Positions 61,501 through 64,000 of a stretch of DNA of 64,000 nucleotides are shown piece after piece. The stretch's first letter is position 1. Every line of letters starts with the position of its first letter. The stretch spans positions 35,495,930-35,559,929 of the forward strand of contig CM056588.1 in NCBI GenBank assembly GCA_029721435.1, read 5' to 3'. Below the pieces are notes generated by a model. That model searched no databases. It saw nothing but the letters and a program-made list of their open reading frames with translations, and had not been told where the DNA came from. Position numbers and translations under genes: made by a program. The DNA is from Gymnothorax reevesii. Its lineage: Eukaryota > Chordata > Actinopteri > Anguilliformes > Muraenidae.

Positions 61501-62921
61501 ACCTTCCAAACCCCGTGCTTGGAGATCTACTGTCCTGTGGGTCTTCAGTCTGTTCAGGACAATCTGAGTTCATCTGCTGGAGTTCTCCTCATGCAGCTAT
61601 TTAGTCAAATCAGGCACCTAAAATTAAGGTTAGAGTGGAAACTGAAAGGACTGTAAATCTCTTTGAGAAGGCATAGGCAGCCATGCTCTAGCTTGACTGA
61701 GATGTTCTCTTGTGGAGTCTAAGCATGGTAGATGTCCAGGATCAGGGCTGAATAAATGTGACTTTTGGTTCGTCTGCTGCAGAATGGTGCTGTGAATGGG
61801 AAGACGGAGTCTCTGGTTGAGTTGGAGAGGGTGAAGACCTTCCAAGAGATAATGCCAGAGAATATTAACAGAAGCACCAGTACAGCAGAGCAGAGCTCCA
61901 CCAGCACCGAGCCGCTGCACCTTCTTGCTAAAGACCCTCCTGCTGCTTTGCAAAGGTAAAGTCTCCCACAAAGCAGCCCAGACTCCCCAGTACCCTTAAA
62001 ATTAGGGTTTAGGGCTGATCTCTCCTGTTCCTAGGGACTCACTGCCCTGACACGGTTTATTTATGCTTCTAATCATCACCTTTTGTTCTGCTAAATACCA
62101 GCTTAAGAAGCTCTTGAATGCTGTTGAATGAGGTGTGCGTGGGTTGGAGTGAGAATCAAAACGATGGATGCTGTATGGCACTACTGAAAGTGGTCTTGAC
62201 CTGTGTTAGCAGGCACTTATCTGAATATGTCTCACTCCTTTGGCTGCCTGTTTTGGTTTATAGAGTTGTCGCCCACATAGCTCACCACTTTGCGTTTTGA
62301 AAATGAAAGCTTTGGGGTTTTCACAACCATACGAGATAGAGATATATGCTATTTGCACTGAGTTCCATAAGTTTTGACACTGTTATGATTTAACAGGGTA
62401 AGAATTTATGGATGCAAATGCTCTATATTTACAACGCTGACTGTCCACTTCAGGTTGATGTTCTTGAGTCTTGTATTGAACTGCTTTGAACACCATTGAA
62501 ATTTCCCCGTCTAAATGCCTCTGGACCTTATTGTAGTGCATAGGTAAAAGTGGCATAGCAATGAAACGATTGGATGGAAAATGGGGAGCGTGATTGGGCT
62601 GAATGGGCAGTTCCAGTCATTATGTAAAGTAGTTTGGTCCTGAGGCAGACATGCTTGTGTGGGTGAGGCTTTTGTAACGAGCCTCTCTGTACTTCCAGCA
62701 GCAGCACGAGGCTAAAGTCTCACCGCCAGTGCACAGCGATCCCTCACACCTTCAGCTCTGCACCCCTCAACTTTGATGAACTGCGAACTGAGTTCCCCAT
62801 GGATATGCGGGATGGCGAGAAGGAGCTGGCCATGAGTGTAGCCGAACTCATCCTGCGGCTGTGGGAGCTGATCAACAGCTCGGGGGCCAACTTCTGGGCC
62901 CGTATTCACAAAGAATCTTAG
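55573..62921 (+). CDS. ZC3H11A-like gene, rearranged, no CCCH fingers seen
   Basis: Inferred plus-strand gene built from splice sites: exon 1 (55573-55585), exon 2 (56166-56809, split by a SINE), exon 3 (57110-57568), a second exon 2/3 pair (60194-60325, 60625-61074), exon 4 (61380-61444), exon 5 (61783-61955) and exon 6 (62699-62921). Each junction keeps frame. Exon 3 holds two copies of a motif, EIRIKSLDEILKEKAAR and EIRVKTLEEIRKEKAARMQ, and exon 5 has VKTFQEIM. This motif family is typical of ZC3H11A, a nuclear protein linked to mRNA export. The N-terminal CCCH zinc fingers of ZC3H11A are not in the window, and exons 1-2 encode an unrelated Gly/Trp/Tyr-bearing N-terminus. It could be a truncated paralog, a lineage-specific family member or a decaying copy. 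Expression is unknown. Confidence 0.6.
55776..56102 (-). pseudogene. HARBI1/PIF-Harbinger transposase-like relic, copy 2
   Basis: Duplicate of the relic at 54040-54354, carried by block A copy 2. It has the same WVHPTQQRGKNNGEYHRLV stretch with few substitutions (KKILDA for KKILAA). Catalytic part missing. Upstream residues in the longer open frame come from the joined flank. Confidence 0.65.
56166..56809 (+). pseudogene. ZC3H11A-like exon 2, copy 1, interrupted by SINE
   Basis: Acceptor CTTATTTAG, donor CAAG|GTAGAC. Coding parts are 56166-56240 and 56753-56809 (132 bp once the insertion is removed). It reads HTAAWPYQGSGWMSYSRQ, then NKGFIENKEKGRSFVKPL. A 512-bp insertion (SINE plus one 14-bp target duplication) shifts the frame by two and brings stops. 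Because the exon is phase 1-1, skipping it would keep the frame from exon 1 to exon 3. Confidence 0.45.
56241..56738 (+). mobile_element. tRNA-derived SINE in exon 2, with 14-bp TSD
   Basis: The insertion starts with a tRNA-like head: A-box-like TGGCTCACACGG and B-box GGGTTCGAGCC. It ends in a poly-A run of about 23, flanked on both sides by caagggcttcatcg (56227-56240 and 56739-56752). The uninterrupted copy of the exon at 60194 gives the empty site. The clean duplication and long A-tail point to a fairly young insertion. Confidence 0.92.
57110..57568 (+). CDS. ZC3H11A-like exon 3, copy 1
   Basis: 459 bp (153 codons), phase 1-1, acceptor CATTTCTCAG, donor ACTG|GTGAGC. Open throughout. It starts APARQEVQGEIRIKSLDEIL, has a Pro/Ser/Thr-rich middle (GPSPTKSSATPPG), a basic GRKRKLS stretch that may be a nuclear signal, the acidic EELMWRREGPPEWEV segment and a second EIRVKTLEEIRKEKAAR motif. 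The two motifs, each about 17 residues, are typical of ZC3H11A. The antisense strand is also open (57054-57566), which is a shadow. Confidence 0.65.
57863..58930. other. Spacer between duplicated blocks, nothing recognised
   Basis: Unique to this position in the window. Includes ctgtatggcgaaagttaccg then gttaaatcgctgcgg-type sequence, not matched to any family. No splice-consistent frame. Confidence 0.35.
58931..59588. repeat. Duplicated block B, copy 2
   Basis: Copy of 54524-55171. It continues past the point where copy 1 is cut by transposon-end sequence, so it probably shows the original flank (attcgccaatccgc). Confidence 0.85.
59589..60137. other. Spacer before second exon 2/3 cassette
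   Basis: Short open frames only; nothing recognised. It occupies the place that block A holds before the first cassette. Confidence 0.35.
60194..60325 (+). pseudogene. ZC3H11A-like exon 2, copy 2, donor lost
   Basis: 132 bp with a CCTCATTTAG acceptor and an open frame: HTAAWLYQGSGWMSYSRQ, then NKGFSGYKEKGRSFVKPL. At the 3' end the donor reads CAAG|TTAGAC where copy 1 has CAAG|GTAGAC. Moving the cut one base left to CAA|GTTAGA would restore GT but shift the frame into exon 3. Confidence 0.4.
60625..61074 (+). CDS. ZC3H11A-like exon 3, copy 2
   Basis: 450 bp (150 codons), phase 1-1, acceptor CATTTCTCAG, donor ACTG|GTGAGC. It differs from copy 1 by a net in-frame loss of three codons (ARSLAQAQLHKADW becomes ARLVATHEADW) and scattered substitutions, and it stays open. 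An in-frame length change within a duplicated exon is what coding constraint would leave, though it does not prove function. Confidence 0.65.
61380..61444 (+). CDS. ZC3H11A-like exon 4
   Basis: 65 bp. Acceptor TTATTTACAG, donor GAG|GTGAGC. It reads GADSGCNTSARKKKPATPG plus STE after joining the previous exon's last base. Basic and low complexity. The duplicated cassette stops just before this exon, so it is present once. Confidence 0.55.
61783..61955 (+). CDS. ZC3H11A-like exon 5 with third KTFQEI motif
   Basis: 173 bp. Acceptor CTGCTGCAG, donor CAAAG|GTAAAG. It starts NGAVNGKTESLVELERVKTF, then QEIMPENINRSTSTAEQSS. VKTFQEIM resembles the V/I-K-(T/S)-(L/F)-x-E-I motif of exon 3. Phase 0 in, 2 out; it joins exon 6 in frame. 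Confidence 0.6.
62560..62640 (+). repeat. CR1-type 3' end fragment
   Basis: gggagcgtgattgggctgaatgggcagttc resembles the tail of the CR1 LINE at about 18225-18260 (gcgagcgtagttgggctgaacggcctgttc). Short intronic fragment. Confidence 0.45.
62699..62921 (+). CDS. ZC3H11A-like exon 6, end supplied by a repeat
   Basis: 223 bp from an ACTTCCAG acceptor to TAG at 62919-62921. It encodes SAPLNFDELRTEFPMDMRDG, then EKELAMSVAELILRLWELIN. An FD-EL start with an acidic, Leu-rich end is reminiscent of the ZC3H11A C-terminus (weak). The last residues (ARIHKES) come from a repeat beginning at about 62897 (GGCCCGTATTCACAAAG), so the original end was probably cut off. Confidence 0.55.
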
Positions 62922-63060
62922 CGCTAAAAGTAGGTCCTAACTGCCGGATTTAGGAGAAACTCCTAAAAAAATGGGCGTGTCAGTCGTAAATATAGGACTC
63001 CTAATTATTTTTACTAAGCGTTATTCACAAAGCATCTGCGATTGCAGTCCATACCACCGC
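62897..63060. mobile_element. Repeat starting ggcccgtattcacaaag
   Basis: Starts with ggcccgtattcacaaagaat and repeats the motif cgttattcacaaagcatct at about 63021. This is a frequent fish repeat, probably from a DNA transposon (Harbinger-like end). Its first 25 bp supply the last codons and stop of the ZC3H11A-like exon 6. The far border is not clear. Confidence 0.5.
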
Positions 63061-64000
63061 TTCTCGCCGTCCGAGACACCGGGGAATGCAGCATTGATCT
63101 GTAGGTTGATATTATCGCACGCATCCCGATTCCCGCTTGGACTTGCAGTTCACCCCCGAGCCAAATTTCCCTTTGATTATGTGCTTTTGCTCCAGCACCA
63201 ACCTATGAAGGTATTATTGGTGAAAAATGTTTGAGCACCTGTAACAGTGGGATTTGTAGTTGAGTACGGCGATTTGTATGTGTATCAGTAAATTTGAGGT
63301 CACATACTCTATGAGTTGTGTACTTGTAGATTTTTTTTTTCTCTGCACAGATACAACACAACACTTACACATTCACAAATTCTTAATTACAGGTGCACAA
63401 ATCCTATTTTACAAGTCACAGATTAAAAAACTGACATGCTCACATTTTTACTCCTATTGTTGCAGTATATTTGGTGCAAAACATATTTGTGCACCTGTAT
63501 TAAACAATGTGATGTTGTGGACAAAATTTGAATATGTGCAAATCTGAATGTGAATTTGTGCAATAAAAGTTCAATGTATGTGAAATAATTTCTCACGAAA
63601 ATATTTGTAATCTTTTAAAACACAAATGCAAATGGATAACTACTACTGCTGGAATCTTCCCCACGAGTCACAGATTCTGTTTTCTACAAGTCACAGATTC
63701 TGTTTCCTACAAGTCGCAAATCGCGCCCCTCTCCACTGTGACATTTGGTGCAAAACTATCTGCGCATTCAGTCTATAGAAACAAAGGCGGGTGCTGATCT
63801 GAGATCGACTGATTCCACAGCCAATCAGAGGAGACCGGCTTTCGTCCCACAGCCAAAGGAGAGGGGCTTTACATTGCAGAGCGAAAGGAGAATTCCCGTT
63901 GGTGGAGTCGATTCAACTTCGGTGTATAATGACGAAGTACATGTGCTTCGTTACAGTACATAGGTAGTTTTTTTTTTGAGGATTTGTACTTTACCAGAGT
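63061..64000. other. Repeat-rich window end
   Basis: Contains repeated phrases (acaagtcacagattctgttt twice near 63665 and 63689; caaaa-catatttgtgcacct) and gaagtacatgtgcttcgttac near 63933, which matches a phrase at about 1520. Probably a transposon; not classified. Confidence 0.4.

Overview
This window is vertebrate DNA, almost certainly from a ray-finned fish (teleost). The coding parts are short exons with GT/AG borders and consistent phases, split by introns full of fish-type repeats: Tc1-like, hAT-, Harbinger- and Kolobok-like DNA elements, CR1/jockey-type LINEs, tRNA-derived SINEs, a 5S rRNA-derived SINE and several minisatellites. The species cannot be named from the sequence. There are no bacterial operons, CRISPR arrays or functional tRNA/rRNA genes.

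Three host genes can be assembled by matching splice sites and phase. (1) MBTPS2 (site-2 protease), minus strand, 6.48-13.45 kb: five C-terminal exons giving 256 codons plus stop, including the conserved ALDG motif; the upstream exons with the HExxH zinc site were not found. (2) SHF (SH2 adapter protein F), minus strand, 33.7-47.6 kb: the last four coding exons, including a complete SH2 domain; the 5' exons were not found. One intron carries a minisatellite of about 120 copies of 29 bp. (3) A ZC3H11A-like gene, plus strand, about 53.6-62.9 kb, rearranged by partial tandem duplications. It has two copies of a promoter plus first exon, two copies of an exon 2/exon 3 cassette, and single copies of exons 4-6. 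All the deduced exons join in frame, but one exon 2 holds a SINE and the other has lost its splice donor.

Layout: 0-5 kb repeats including a dead Tc1; 5-13.5 kb MBTPS2 with two TIR elements in its introns; 13.5-33.7 kb an intergenic repeat zone (CR1 LINE with a nested hAT MITE, a second opposed LINE with a SINE in it, a Kolobok-like element, a Tc1 relic, GT microsatellite, 30-bp minisatellite, a 766-bp foldback); 33.7-47.6 kb SHF with SINEs and a near-palindromic MITE; 47.7-51.2 kb the 29-bp array; 52.4-53.46 kb a transposase relic whose end coincides with the start of the duplicated locus; 53.4-62.9 kb the ZC3H11A-like locus with duplicated HARBI1-like relics antisense; 62.9-64 kb repeats.

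The most unusual part is the 53-63 kb locus. Its duplicated exons are phase-symmetric (1-1), so they could be spliced in series, skipped or alternated without changing frame. Transposon ends mark one duplication boundary and apparently supply the gene's final stop codon. None of the three genes is functionally linked to another in any way the sequence shows.
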